Shown here: positions 11,071 through 19,503 of the stretch, in pieces
Position numbering within the stretch: the first letter of the stretch is position 1
Layout of the letters: every line of letters starts with the position of its first letter
NCBI GenBank assembly: GCA_004431415.1
Contig: QPMI01000438.1
Span: 1-36,859, forward strand
Length of the DNA stretch: 36,859 nucleotides
Reading direction: 5' to 3'
Origin: Cyanophora paradoxa
Taxonomy: Eukaryota; Glaucocystophyceae; Cyanophorales; Cyanophoraceae
Position numbers and translations under genes: made by a program
Notes under the pieces: generated by a model
The model's database searches: none
The model's input: only the letters and a program-made list of their open reading frames with translations
Told to the model about the DNA's origin: nothing

Positions 11071-12586
11071 ATGAAACGTGGCCGCGAAGTGGATGAAGCA
11101 CTGGCGAAAGTCGAACGGGCGGAGACGGAACTGGTCAAAGCGCGGGCTGAGCTCGCCGAAGTGCTGCTCGCGCTCGAGCGGCCGGCTGCGGCCACCACAC
11201 CGGAGACGGCGACCGCAAGCAGGGACATGGAGCTTGTCGAACTCATCGACATCACCGATTCCGAGTCCGATGAGCCAGGCCCTTCGACTCCGGCGGCCTC
11301 CTACTTGCATGTGAGCGCGTGCTTATCGGCGGGTGCCTGTCCCCCTTCACCCCTCTGCAGGAGATCCGGGCCAGGCGAAAACCGCTGTTGCACCGCCGGC
11401 GACACCGGCAGCGGTCATCCCTCCGGAGTCACTTGGGCGCCTGACAACCTTGACCCCTCTGCAGGAGATTCACGTCCTGAAGCAGGTGCTGGAACCGTGT
11501 CCGTCACCCGTCGCCAACGTCGCCTTCGCAAGGGGCGCCTGCCGTGCGCCCCGCCCCTTCCCCCCCCGGCGCGAGCCCGGAGCGCCGGCGATCAAGCGCG
11601 AGGCCGGAGCGCCGGCGATCAAGCGCGAGCACGAGGCATGCGCAGCGCCTCCGGCAGCGCCGCAGGCCGAGCCCGGAGCGCCGGCGATCAAGCGCGAGGC
11701 CGGAGCGCCGGCGATCAATTGCAAGCGTGAGCGCAAGGCAGCGCCTCCGGCAGCGCCGCAGGCCGCCGTGGTCAAGCGGGGCGCGCAGCGGAGGCGCCGC
11801 CGGCCGCGGCGACCGCGGCGGAGCGGCCGCCGCACTCCGCCCCGTCGGCCCGCCCCGTCTTCGTCAAGCGCGAGCCGGAGGCGCCGCACGCGGCCCGCCC
11901 CGTCTTCGTCAAGCGCGAGCCGGAGGCGCCGCCCGCGCGCCGCGCCCCGCCCGGGGCACGCATCCTCCTCCCCTCCTCCGGCCCCCGCCCCCGCCGCGGC
12001 TGCCGCGCCGGCGGCGGCAGCGACAACGGTCATCGCGCCCGACGCACTCGTGCGCGCCTCTTCCTCCTCCGCCCCTCCCCGGCGCCGGCTGACCGCTCCA
12101 GGCGCTCCCGCAGGAGGTGCGCGTGCTGGAGCAGGTGCTCGAGCCGCGGCCCTCGCCCGTCGCCGCCCTCGCCTTCTCATGGGGCGCCTGCCGTGCGCCC
12201 CCCGTCCACCGGCCCCCGCGCGCCTCACGCCGCGCAGCGCTCTCGGGCCCCGCCGTGAGCGACTCCATCGTGAGCCTACACTGTTGTGGCAAGGCGCAGA
12301 AGTACCACTGGCGCCGGCCGGCGCCGGAGGAGGCCCCCGTGCAGGAGCCGCCGCCGCCAGGCCCCCTCGACATCGTCGGCATGGTCCCCATCGTGCGCCC
12401 CCGGGCCCTCTCCCCCCTTGCGCTGCGCCGCCTCACGGGCCCCGCAGGAGATCGACCTCGACATGGACCCCATCCTCGCCTGCCCCCGCGGGCCCATGGT
12501 CCCCGTGCCCCAGCCCGCCGCCCCAGCCCCCGGTGCGGCGGCTGCCGGCGCCGCCCCGGGCAGAGCGGCCTCGGTGGAGGTACCAG
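11071..12586 (+). CDS. TOPLESS-like co-repressor gene, N-terminal part (upstream of the insertion)
   Basis: The chosen start is the ATG at 11071 (MKRGREVDEALAKVERAETE); an in-frame ATG at 10906 would add an Arg-rich extension. Residues 1-36 form a coiled coil. Near residues 55-68 is ELVELIDITDSESDEPG, a SUMO-interacting-type motif (LIDI plus an acidic Ser/Asp/Glu tail). After an intron with donor at 11311 come repeated psi-K-R-E tetrapeptides: IKRE at 11591, 11618 and 11687, and VKRE at 11863 and 11908. These fit the SUMO acceptor consensus. A related segment occurs twice: VLKQVLEPCPSPVANVAFA (about 11474) and VLEQVLEPRPSPVAALAFS (about 12123). The last exon continues through LDMDPILACPRG to ASVEVP, where the element at 12587 interrupts it. 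The reading frame changes near 11779 at a G-run. No LisH/CTLH domain, usual at the N-terminus of TOPLESS, is visible. Confidence 0.5.
11242..11274 (+). other. SUMO-interacting-type motif (LIDI + acidic tail)
   Basis: Codons 11242-11253 read LIDI and 11254-11274 read TDSESDE. A hydrophobic core followed by acidic and phosphorylatable residues is the usual layout of SUMO-interacting motifs. Function is inferred. Confidence 0.55.
11587..11925 (+). repeat. Tandem array encoding SUMO-acceptor-like motifs (psi-K-R-E)
   Basis: EPGAPAIKREAGAPAIKRE is encoded at about 11575-11629, with a further copy at 11669-11698 and a degenerate one at 11713-11730 (INCKRE). Two copies of PVFVKREPEAP lie at 11854-11925, one frame over. 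A VVKR remnant at 11768-11779 ends at the frame change. Confidence 0.7.
12580..12586. repeat. Target-site duplication, left copy (GTACCAG)
   Basis: GTACCAG abuts the left terminal inverted repeat and is repeated exactly at 19497-19503, immediately after the right one. Confidence 0.75.
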
Positions 12587-12619
12587 TACACCGGCACTTT
12601 TCCGCCAAGCACCGAAATC
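12587..12619 (+). repeat. Left terminal inverted repeat
   Basis: 33 bases are identical to the reverse complement of 19464-19496. After a five-base stretch with four mismatches, another eight bases match (TTTCGGTA). The inner end contains the small palindrome-like ACCGAAATCGGT. Confidence 0.85.
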
Positions 12620-12654
12620 GGTGTTTTCGGTACATTTCGTTACCGAATTTTTCC

Positions 12655-12830
12655 GACTTTTACCCAACCGCGCCGGCTGGTTACCCAATTTTTCCGAATT
12701 GTACTCAACCGCGCCGGCTGGTTACCCAATGGTTCCGAATTTCACTCAACCGCGCCGACTGGTTACCGAATGGTTCCGAATTTCACTCAACCGCGCCGGC
12801 TGGTTACCCAATGTTTCCGACTTTTACCGA
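12655..12830 (+). repeat. Left subterminal array, 41-bp unit x4
   Basis: The core AACCGCGCCGGCTGGTTACC recurs near 12667, 12708, 12749 and 12790, with CCGAATT-type spacers. It is nearly palindromic (AACC...GGTT around GCCGGC). A period of 41 is not a multiple of three, so the long open frames across it are not evidence of coding. Candidate transposase-binding sites. Confidence 0.85.
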
Positions 12831-12847
12831 GGTCCCGGCTTGGAGCT

Positions 12848-13620
12848 CAGCTAGCCGGCTAGCATACCTAAGAGGCGGTCACCGGGTAGAGATGCATGGC
12901 GCGCGCTGGCGCTCAGAGCGGGAGCGGCAGAGCCGCGCTCTCCCGTCGACGTTTCTCCCGTCGCTAGTAGCCTAGTAGTAGCCGTTGCTGCATGCTCTAG
13001 CTAGTAGCAGCATGCAGCCGTAAACGAGCTGGCACGCCTCGCGAAGGTGCGTCCCGAAGGAAGGCCCAGAGACCGCACGGTGCGTCTTTCCTTGCTTGTG
13101 GGCTTTTGCTCTGCCTCGTAGGTCACGAAGCTTCGTCGTTCTCTCGCTCGCTCGGCAGCTCTCCGTGGCGAAGGCATGCGGGGCGGCCGCGGACGGCCGC
13201 GGTGCGTGCACGTGGTTCCCGTGCCTGGAGGGCTTCTGCTCTCCCTCGCGGCTCACGCAGGTCACAGGGACGGTTCGAAGATGGCAGATGCGCGGCTCGT
13301 TGGCCGTTGCGCTCGCGTTCGCGCGGATGCTGTTCAGGTCGCCGTCGGATCGGAGCTGTCTCACATGTTTCGGTGTGTAGCGCGGCCGTCGCAACCTCCC
13401 GATCGGCGGTCGCCTCGGGTGCGCCGGCGCCTCGGGCCTGCCAAGCACAGCATTGGAACAGCCACGCGCTCGCGCATGGCTGACGAGGCACAGGCCGCGA
13501 CGCGGCCGCCTCGGATCGTCGCAGTTTGGGAGTGCTTCCACTCCACAGCCTGGGTGAGCCCCTGACGCGATTTGAGCCGGCTGCGCGCGTGCGCGTCGCT
13601 GACAGGGCGCGCAGGTCATA
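12848..13620. repeat. Left inverted arm of the element
   Basis: Parts match the reverse complement of the right arm. The segment at about 12856-12880 with CTAGCATACCTAAGAGGC pairs with 19205-19225, and about 13220-13278 (GGCTCACGCAGG, ACGGTTCG) pairs with about 18955-19013. Between these blocks the similarity is weak by eye. No transposase-like frame is visible. Confidence 0.55.
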
Positions 13621-14570
13621 CGAAATGCTGGACGCGCCGCTTGCGGGGCAGGGCGGCGGCGCGGCGGGCGGCGGCGCGGCTCGCCGCACGGGGCGGAGGC
13701 TCGGCGGGCGGCGACGCGTCTCGCGGGGCGGGGCGGAGGCGCGGCGGGCGGCCTCTCCGCTCGCAGGGCCGCGTCGGCGCGGCTCGCGCGGCGGGGCGGA
13801 GGCGGGGCGGGCGGCAGCTCCGCTCGCGGGCGGCGGCGCGGCTCGTGGGGCGGGGCGGAGGCGCGGCGGGCGGCCTCTCCGCTCGCAGGGCCGCGTCGGC
13901 GCCGCTCGCGCGGCGGGGCGGAGGCGCGGCGGGCTGCAGCTCGGCTCGCGGGCGGCGGCGCGGCTCGTGGGGCGGGGCGGAGGCGCGGCGGGCGGCCTCT
14001 CCGCTCGCAGGGCCGCGTCGGCGCCGCTCGCGCGGCGGGGCGGAGGCGGGGCGGGCGGCAGCTCCGCTCGCGGGCGGCGGCGCGGCTCGTGGGGCGGGGC
14101 GGAGGCGCGGCGGGCGGCGGCGCTGCTCGCCGGGCGGGGCGGAGGCGCGGCGGGATGCGGGGCGGCTCGCGAGGCGCGGCAGACGGCCCCGCGGCTCGCC
14201 AGGACGGGGCGGGAGCGCGGCGGGCGGCGGCGCGGCTCGGCGGGCTGGGCGGAGACACGCCCGGCGGCGACGGAGCTCGCCGGGCGGGTCTGAGGCGCGG
14301 CGGTCGGCGGCGCGGCTCGCCGCACGGGGCGGAGGCGCGGCGGGTGGCGGCGCTGCTCGCCGGGCGGGGCGGAGGCGCGGCGGGCGGCGGCGCGGCTCGC
14401 CGCACGGGGCGGAGGCGCGGCTAGAAGCGGCATCGGGTGCGGCGGGCGGCGGCGCCGCTTCCGGGGTGGGGCGGAGGCGCAGCGGAGGCTCGGCGGGCGG
14501 CTGCGCCGCTAGCAGGGCGGGGCGGGGCGGAGGGGAGGGGCGGGGCGGGGCGGGGAGGGGCAGGTAGAGA
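13620..14570. repeat. Left GC-rich arm, low-complexity repeats
   Basis: Nearly pure G/C DNA is built from GGGCGGAGGCGCGGCGGGCG-type units. Its reverse complement resembles 17215-18445, so the two GC blocks form a large inverted repeat around the central array. Frames on both strands are open for hundreds of codons only because stop codons are rare in this composition. Confidence 0.8.
13750..14115. repeat. 122-bp higher-order repeat x3
   Basis: GGCCTCTCCGCTCGCAGGGC recurs at 13750, 13872 and 13994, a spacing of 122 bp. Units differ by a few substitutions. Confidence 0.8.
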
Positions 14571-14640
14571 ATCGTGTGCGAACCTGCTGATGTCAGGAAG
14601 AGACTCATGTGCAAAATATTGTAACCTCGCCGGGCAGAGC

Positions 14641-17133
14641 CTAGTCGGCGAATATCACCAAGGAAAACATCTTATCTGACAAGTTACATCCGGGCAAGGA
14701 GATGCTCCCGGGGGTTCTTGAGGGTGCTGGATTTGATTCTGAGGTCGTCGTAGGCCCGGCACTAGCTCGTAGCCCTCCGTGCATTATTTGGAGGGCGAGT
14801 CGCCACAATTTTTGGCGGGCTTTTTGGGGCCTTCCCGCGCAGCAGGGCGTGCGAGTAGAAGCCCGGCAGCCGATAGGCAGGTCAAGGCCCTATCTAATAT
14901 GGTACTGAATGACTCACGTCGGTCGGGAGTCGAGTTAGGGAGGCACGGGTGGACTGGGAATCGGCTCTCAAAATTGATCTCGGGATAAATTCAATTAGGG
15001 AGTTGTTCTCACTCGCCGCTGCGCCCGGACGTCCTGAGCTTATAGTTAAACACTCTTCATATACATGTGGGGGCACTGATATTGTCTGCGGGGGCTCATA
15101 GGTGCCACTTACTCGGTATCTGTTTAATGGCATGTAGAGACTCATGATCATGTGCAAAAACTTGCAAGCTCGCCGCGCCGAGCTTAAAAGCACGAATGAG
15201 CTTGTAAGAACGTCAGATTCGGATTCCCCGCCCTCAAAATGGGCGGGGTGGAAAGTTTGGGTAGTCACGGCCCGGGACGACGCGGCGGAGTCGGGTCGAG
15301 TGTGCTACTTGAGTCAGCTAACCTGCCACCAAGAAGCCTAGTCGGCGAATATCACCAAGGAAAACATCTTATCTGACAAGTTACATCCGGGCAAGGAGAT
15401 GCTCCCGGGGGTTCTTGAGGGTGCTGGATTTGATTCTGAGGTCGTCGTAGGCCCGGCACTAGCTCGTAGCCCTCCGTGCATTATTTGGAGGGCGAGTCGC
15501 CACAATTTTTGGCGGGCTTTTTGGGGCCTTCCCGCGCGGCAGGGCGTGCGAGTAGAAGCCCGGCAGCCGATAGGCAGGTCGAGGCCCTATCTAATATGGT
15601 ACTGAATGACTCACGTCGGTCGGGAAATGAGTTAGGGAGGCACGGGTGGACTGGGAATCGGCTCTCAAAATTGATCTCGGGATAAATTCAATTAGGGAGT
15701 TGTTCTCACTCGCCGCTGCGCCCGGACGTCCTGAGCTTATAGTTAAACACTCTTCATATACATGTGGGCGCACTGATATTGTCTGCGGGGGCTCATAGGT
15801 GCCACTTACTCAGTATTTGTTTAATGGCATGTAGAGACTCATGATGCAAAAACTTGCAAGCTCGCCGCGCCGAGCTTAAAAGCACGAATGAGCTTGTAAG
15901 AACGTCAGATTCGGATTCCCCGCCCTCAAAATGGGCGGGGTGGAAAGTTTGGGTAGTCACGGCCCGGGACGACGCGGCGGAGTCGGGTCGAGTGTGCTAC
16001 TTGAGTCAGCTAACCTGCCACCAAGAAGCCTAGTCGGCGAATATCACCAAGGAAAACATCTTATCTGACAAGTTACATCCGGGCAAGGAGATGCTCCCGG
16101 GGGTTCTTGAGGGTGCTGGATTTGATTCTGAGGTCTTCGTAGGCCCGGCACTAGCTCGTAGCCCTCCGTGCATTATTTTGGAGGGCGAGTCGCCACAATT
16201 TTTGGCGGGCTTTTTGGGGCCTTCCCGCGCGGCAGGGCGTGCGAGTAGAAGCCCGGCAGCCGATAGGCAGGTCGAGGCCCTATCTAATATGGTACTGAAT
16301 GACTCACGTCGGTCGGGAAATGAGTTAGGGAGGCACGGGTGGACTGGGAATCGGCTCTCAAAATTGATCTCGGGATAAATTCAATTAGGGAGTTGTTCTC
16401 ACTCGCCGCTGCGCCCGGACGTCCTGAGCTTATAGTTAAACACTCTTCATATACATGTGGGGGCACTGATATTGTCTGCGGGGTCTCATAGGTGCCACTT
16501 ACTCAGTATCTGTTTAATGGCATGTAGAGACTCATGATCATGTGCAAAAACTTGCAAGCTCGCCGCGCCGAGCTTAAAAGCACGAATGAGCTTGTAAGAA
16601 CGTCAGATTCGGATTCCCCGCCCTCAAAATGGGCGGGGTGGAAAGTTTGGGTAGTCACGGCCCGGGACGACGCGGCGGAGTCGGGTCGAGTGTGCTACTT
16701 GAGTCAGCTAACCTGCCACCAAGAAGCCTAGTCGGCGAATATCACCAAGGAAAACATCTTATCTGACAAGTTACATCCGGGCAAGGAGATGCTCCCGGGG
16801 GTTCTTGAGGGTGCTGGATTTGATTCTGAGGTCGTCGTAGGCCCGGCACTAGCTCGTAGCCCTCCGTGCATTATTTGGAGGGCGAGTCGCCACAATTTTT
16901 GGCGGGCTTTTTGGGGCCTTCCCGCGCGGCAGGGCGTGCGAGTAGAAGCCCGGCAGCCGATAGGCAGGTCGAGGCCCTATCTAATATGGTACTGAATGAC
17001 TCACGTCGGTCGGGAAATGAGTTAGGGAGGCACGGGTACCGGTGGACTGGGAATCGGCTCTCAAAATTGATCTCGGGATAAATTCAATAGGGAGTTGTTC
17101 TCACTCGCCGCTGCGCCCGGGCTACCTGAGCTC
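14641..17133. repeat. Central tandem array, ~695-bp unit, 3.6 copies
   Basis: Units begin (arbitrary phase at CTAGTCGGCG) at 14641, 15338, 16030 and 16728, giving lengths of 697, 692 and 698. The fourth is cut off near 17133. A shorter diverged fragment precedes the array (about 14563-14640). Units differ by a handful of substitutions and small indels. The 68-69-codon frame MLPGVLEGAGFDSEVVVGPA is repeated in each unit, but an inserted T shifts it in unit 3, so protein-level selection is unlikely. Confidence 0.9.
15226..15248. other. Strong hairpin in the 695-bp unit
   Basis: CCCCGCCC and GGGCGGGG can form an 8-bp stem around a 7-base loop. The same structure occurs in the following units near 15919 and 16616. 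It could be an RNA or cruciform element; its role is unknown. Confidence 0.6.
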
Positions 17134-17165
17134 TGGCGGAAATGTTCCATCTTAATTATATTCCA

Positions 17166-17196
17166 ACTATATACTATATATACTATATACTATATT
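17166..17196. repeat. TA-rich microsatellite
   Basis: CTATATACTATATATACTA-type repeats lie between the central array and the right GC arm. They could act as an easily melted spacer in the inverted structure. Confidence 0.7.
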
Positions 17197-17214
17197 CCGT
17201 CAGCTGCGCCTCCC

Positions 17215-18445
17215 GCTGCCCGCGGCTGAGGCCCGCCGAGCATCCGCCAGCCCCGCAAGCGCCGTCCACCGCCCGGCGCGCCTCCGCCCCGCCCCACGAG
17301 CCGCGCCGCCGCCCGCGAGCGGAGCTGCCACCCGCCCCGCCTCCGCCCCGCCGCGCGAGCTGCGCCGACGCGGCCCTGCGAGCGGAGAGGCCGCCCGCCG
17401 CGCCTCCGCCCCGCCCCACGAGCCGCGCCGCCGCCCGCGAGCCGAGCTGCAGCCCGCCGCGCCTCCGCCCCGCCGCGCAGCGGCCCTGCGAGTGGAGAGG
17501 CCGCCCGCCACGCCTCCGCCCCGCCCCACGAGCCGCGCCGCCGCCCGCGAGCGGAGCTGCCGCCCGCCCCGCCTCCGCCCCGCCGCGCGAGCCGCGCCGA
17601 CGCGGCCCTGCGAGCGGAGAGGCCGCCCGCCGCGCCTCCGCCCCGCCCCGCGAGACGCGTCGCCGCCCGCCGAGCCTCAGACACGCCCGGCGGCGATGCA
17701 GACCCGCCCAGCGAGCTCCGTCGCCGCCGGGCGTGTCTCCACCCAGCCCGCCGAGCCGCGCCGCCGCCCGCCGCGATCCCGCCCCGTCCCGGCGAGCCGC
17801 GGGGTCGTCTGCCGCGCCTCCGCCGCGCCTCGCGAGCCGCGCCGCCGCCCGCCGCGCCTCCGCCCCGCCCGGCGAGCAGCGCCACCGCCCGCCGCGCCTC
17901 CGCCCCGCCCGGCGAGCCGCGCCGCCGCCCGCCGCGCCTCAGACCCGCCCGGCGAGCTCCGTCGCCGCCGGGCGTGTCTCCGCCCAGCCCGCCGAGCCGC
18001 GCCGCCGCCCGCCGCGATCCCGCCCGTCCCGGCGAGCCGCGGGGCCGTCTGCTGCGCCTCCGCCGCGCCTCGCGAGCCGCCCGCCGCCCGCCGCGCCTCC
18101 GCCCCGCCCGGCGAGCAGCGCCGCCACCCGCCGCGCCTCCGCCCCGTGCGGCGAGCCGCGCCGCCGCCCGCCGCGCCTCAGACCCGCCCGGCGAGCTCCG
18201 TCGCCGCCGGGCGTGTCTCCGCCCAGCCCGCCGAGCCGCGCCGCCGCCCGCCGCGATCCCGCCCCGTCCCGGCGAGCCGCGGGGCCGTCTGCCGCGCCTC
18301 GCGAGCCGCCCCGCATCCCGCCGCGCCTCCGCCCCGCCCGGCGAGCAGCGCCGCCGCCCGCCGCGCCTCCGCCCCGCCCGGCGAGCAGCGCCGCCGCCCG
18401 CCGCGCCTCTGCCCCGTGCGGCGAACCGCGGCGCCGCCCACGGTG
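17215..18445. repeat. Right GC-rich arm (inverted relative to 13620-14570)
   Basis: CGCCGCCCGCCGCGCCTCCG-type units are the reverse complement of the left GC arm. CGGCCCTGCGAGCGGAGAGG recurs near 17370, 17470 and 17590, mirroring the left 122-bp unit. The arm is about 280 bp longer than its partner. Long Arg/Pro/Ala frames here are compositional. Confidence 0.8.
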
Positions 18446-19240
18446 CCTCCTACCCGCCGCGCCGCAGCACGCCCCACACCCACCACCGCCGCCGAATCGG
18501 AGGCGGCGTGCGGTCGATCCAGCAGCCGGCACTGCAATTGCAAACCGTGAGCACTGCGAACGCGTACCGCCGGCCCCGAAGCGCGGCTCGGGCGGCGCAC
18601 CTGAGGGCGATGCGCGCTCTCGGAAGGCTGGATCGGTCCAAGCGCGGCGGCGAACACGCTGAAGCTGCGATCGCGTCGTCTACATGTGCATAAGCATGAC
18701 CACGTCGAATCTCCTCTAATCCGAGAGCTCTGCGTGGGCGGCGGGCCGCCCTCAGCTACATGTACAGGGTTCGGAGCGGATCAGCCTAGAAGCGGGCGCG
18801 GCGGACCGTCTAGAGCTGCACGCGCTTCGCTCGTATCACGCCCACGAACTGCTGGAGTCGAAACTCCGCCTTGGGGGCGCGAGCGCACTGCGGCAGCGGT
18901 CGACGACCCGCGCCTTGATATCCCGTCGACTCGGCCGCACGCGTCGGGCCTCCCGAACCGTTCCTGTGCACCTGCGTGAGCCACGAGGAAGAGCAGGAGC
19001 CTTCTAAGCACGGGAAAGACGCACCGACCGCCCGGAGAAGGTCGCACGAAGGTCGATGCCCGACGATGCTGCTGGTCGTCTAGATCTTCGCCCTGCATGC
19101 AGGTCGTCTAGATCTTCGCCCTGCATGCAGCGCTGCAGCTGGCGATGCGCGCCGCCGCGCCGGCCCGCGGCCTGCAGCTCGCTGCAGATGGAGCCAGTCG
19201 AGCGCCTCCTAGGTATGCTAGCCGAGCTGGAGCTGCGTCG
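18446..19240. repeat. Right inverted arm of the element
   Basis: Blocks match the reverse complement of the left arm, notably about 18955-19013 and 19205-19235. The rest is unassigned. No convincing gene. Confidence 0.5.
19074..19129. repeat. 28-bp tandem duplication
   Basis: GGTCGTCTAGATCTTCGCCC plus eight bases (ending CTGCATGCA) occurs at 19074-19101 and again at 19102-19129 without change. Confidence 0.85.
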
Positions 19241-19257
19241 GCTTGCTGGCTAGTAGA

Positions 19258-19450
19258 ACCGAATTTTACTCGACCGCGCCGACTGGTTACCGAATTTTTC
19301 CGAATTGTACTAAACCGCGCCGGCTGGTTACCGAATTTTTCCGAATTGTACTGAACCGCGCCGGCTGGCTACCCAATGTTTCCGAATTTTACTCAACCGC
19401 GCCGACTGGTTACCCAATGTTTCCGAATTTTACCCAATGTTTCCGATTTT
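19258..19450 (+). repeat. Right subterminal array, 41-bp unit x4
   Basis: Cores of the ACCGCGCCGGCTGGTTACC type recur near 19273, 19314, 19355 and 19396. They are in the same orientation as the left array, although the termini and inner arms are inverted. Confidence 0.85.
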
Positions 19451-19463
19451 TACCGAAATCGGT

Positions 19464-19496
19464 GATTTCGGTGCTTGGCGGAAAAGTGCCGGTGTA
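19464..19496 (-). repeat. Right terminal inverted repeat
   Basis: Perfect 33-bp reverse complement of 12587-12619, followed directly by GTACCAG. Confidence 0.85.
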
Positions 19497-19503
19497 GTAC
19501 CAG
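19497..19503. repeat. Target-site duplication, right copy (GTACCAG)
   Basis: Exact copy of 12580-12586, immediately outside the right terminal inverted repeat. Confidence 0.75.

Larger units (their letters stand above)
12587..19496. mobile_element. Transposon-like element with TIRs, subterminal arrays and long inverted arms, inserted in an exon
   Basis: The ends are a perfect 33-bp inverted repeat beginning TACACCGGCACTTTTCCGCC (left 12587-12619, right 19464-19496), flanked by the 7-bp direct repeat GTACCAG. From each end inwards come four direct 41-bp repeats, then long imperfect inverted arms, GC-rich arms, and a central tandem array of about 695-bp units. Removing the element and one GTACCAG leaves an open frame across the junction (SVEVP then AAPAAAAP), so it sits inside an exon. 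No transposase was found. The only open frames are repeat-derived or short, so it is probably non-autonomous. The 7-bp duplication and terminal sequence do not let me name a superfamily. The length of 6,910 bp is large for a non-autonomous DNA transposon. Confidence 0.75.

Noticed and set aside
10653-11255. 200-codon Ser/Ala/Arg-rich minus-strand frame
   Set aside because: It is mostly the shadow of the plus-strand head of the co-repressor gene; only the shared VLGD-RPSP segment was kept as a separate observation.
12286-12975. Frames across the 41-bp array (STAPAGYPMV, LNRAGWLPN) as coding repeats
   Set aside because: A period of 41 is not divisible by three, so each frame visits all three readings; the array is DNA-level.
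13572-14614. Very long Arg/Gly/Pro/Ala open frames on both strands of the left GC arm
   Set aside because: They are open in several frames at once, follow the repeat period, and are inverted copies of the right arm; stop codons are simply rare in this composition.
15200-15240. tRNA-like B box (AGATTCGGATTCC) in the 695-bp unit
   Set aside because: No acceptor stem, D arm or anticodon arm could be folded around it.
14702-17081. Repeated MLPGVLEGAG... and MHYLEGESPQ... frames as a tandem gene family
   Set aside because: Indels between units shift the frame, and differences do not favour synonymous sites.
14641-17133. CRISPR-like array
   Set aside because: Units are about 695 bp without spacers, in eukaryotic-style DNA.
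14641-17133. Ribosomal or 5S RNA gene cluster
   Set aside because: No recognisable rRNA core sequence was seen in the unit.
17142-18693. 506-codon Arg/Pro-rich frame
   Set aside because: Same low-complexity repeat in reverse orientation, with overlapping long frames on both strands.
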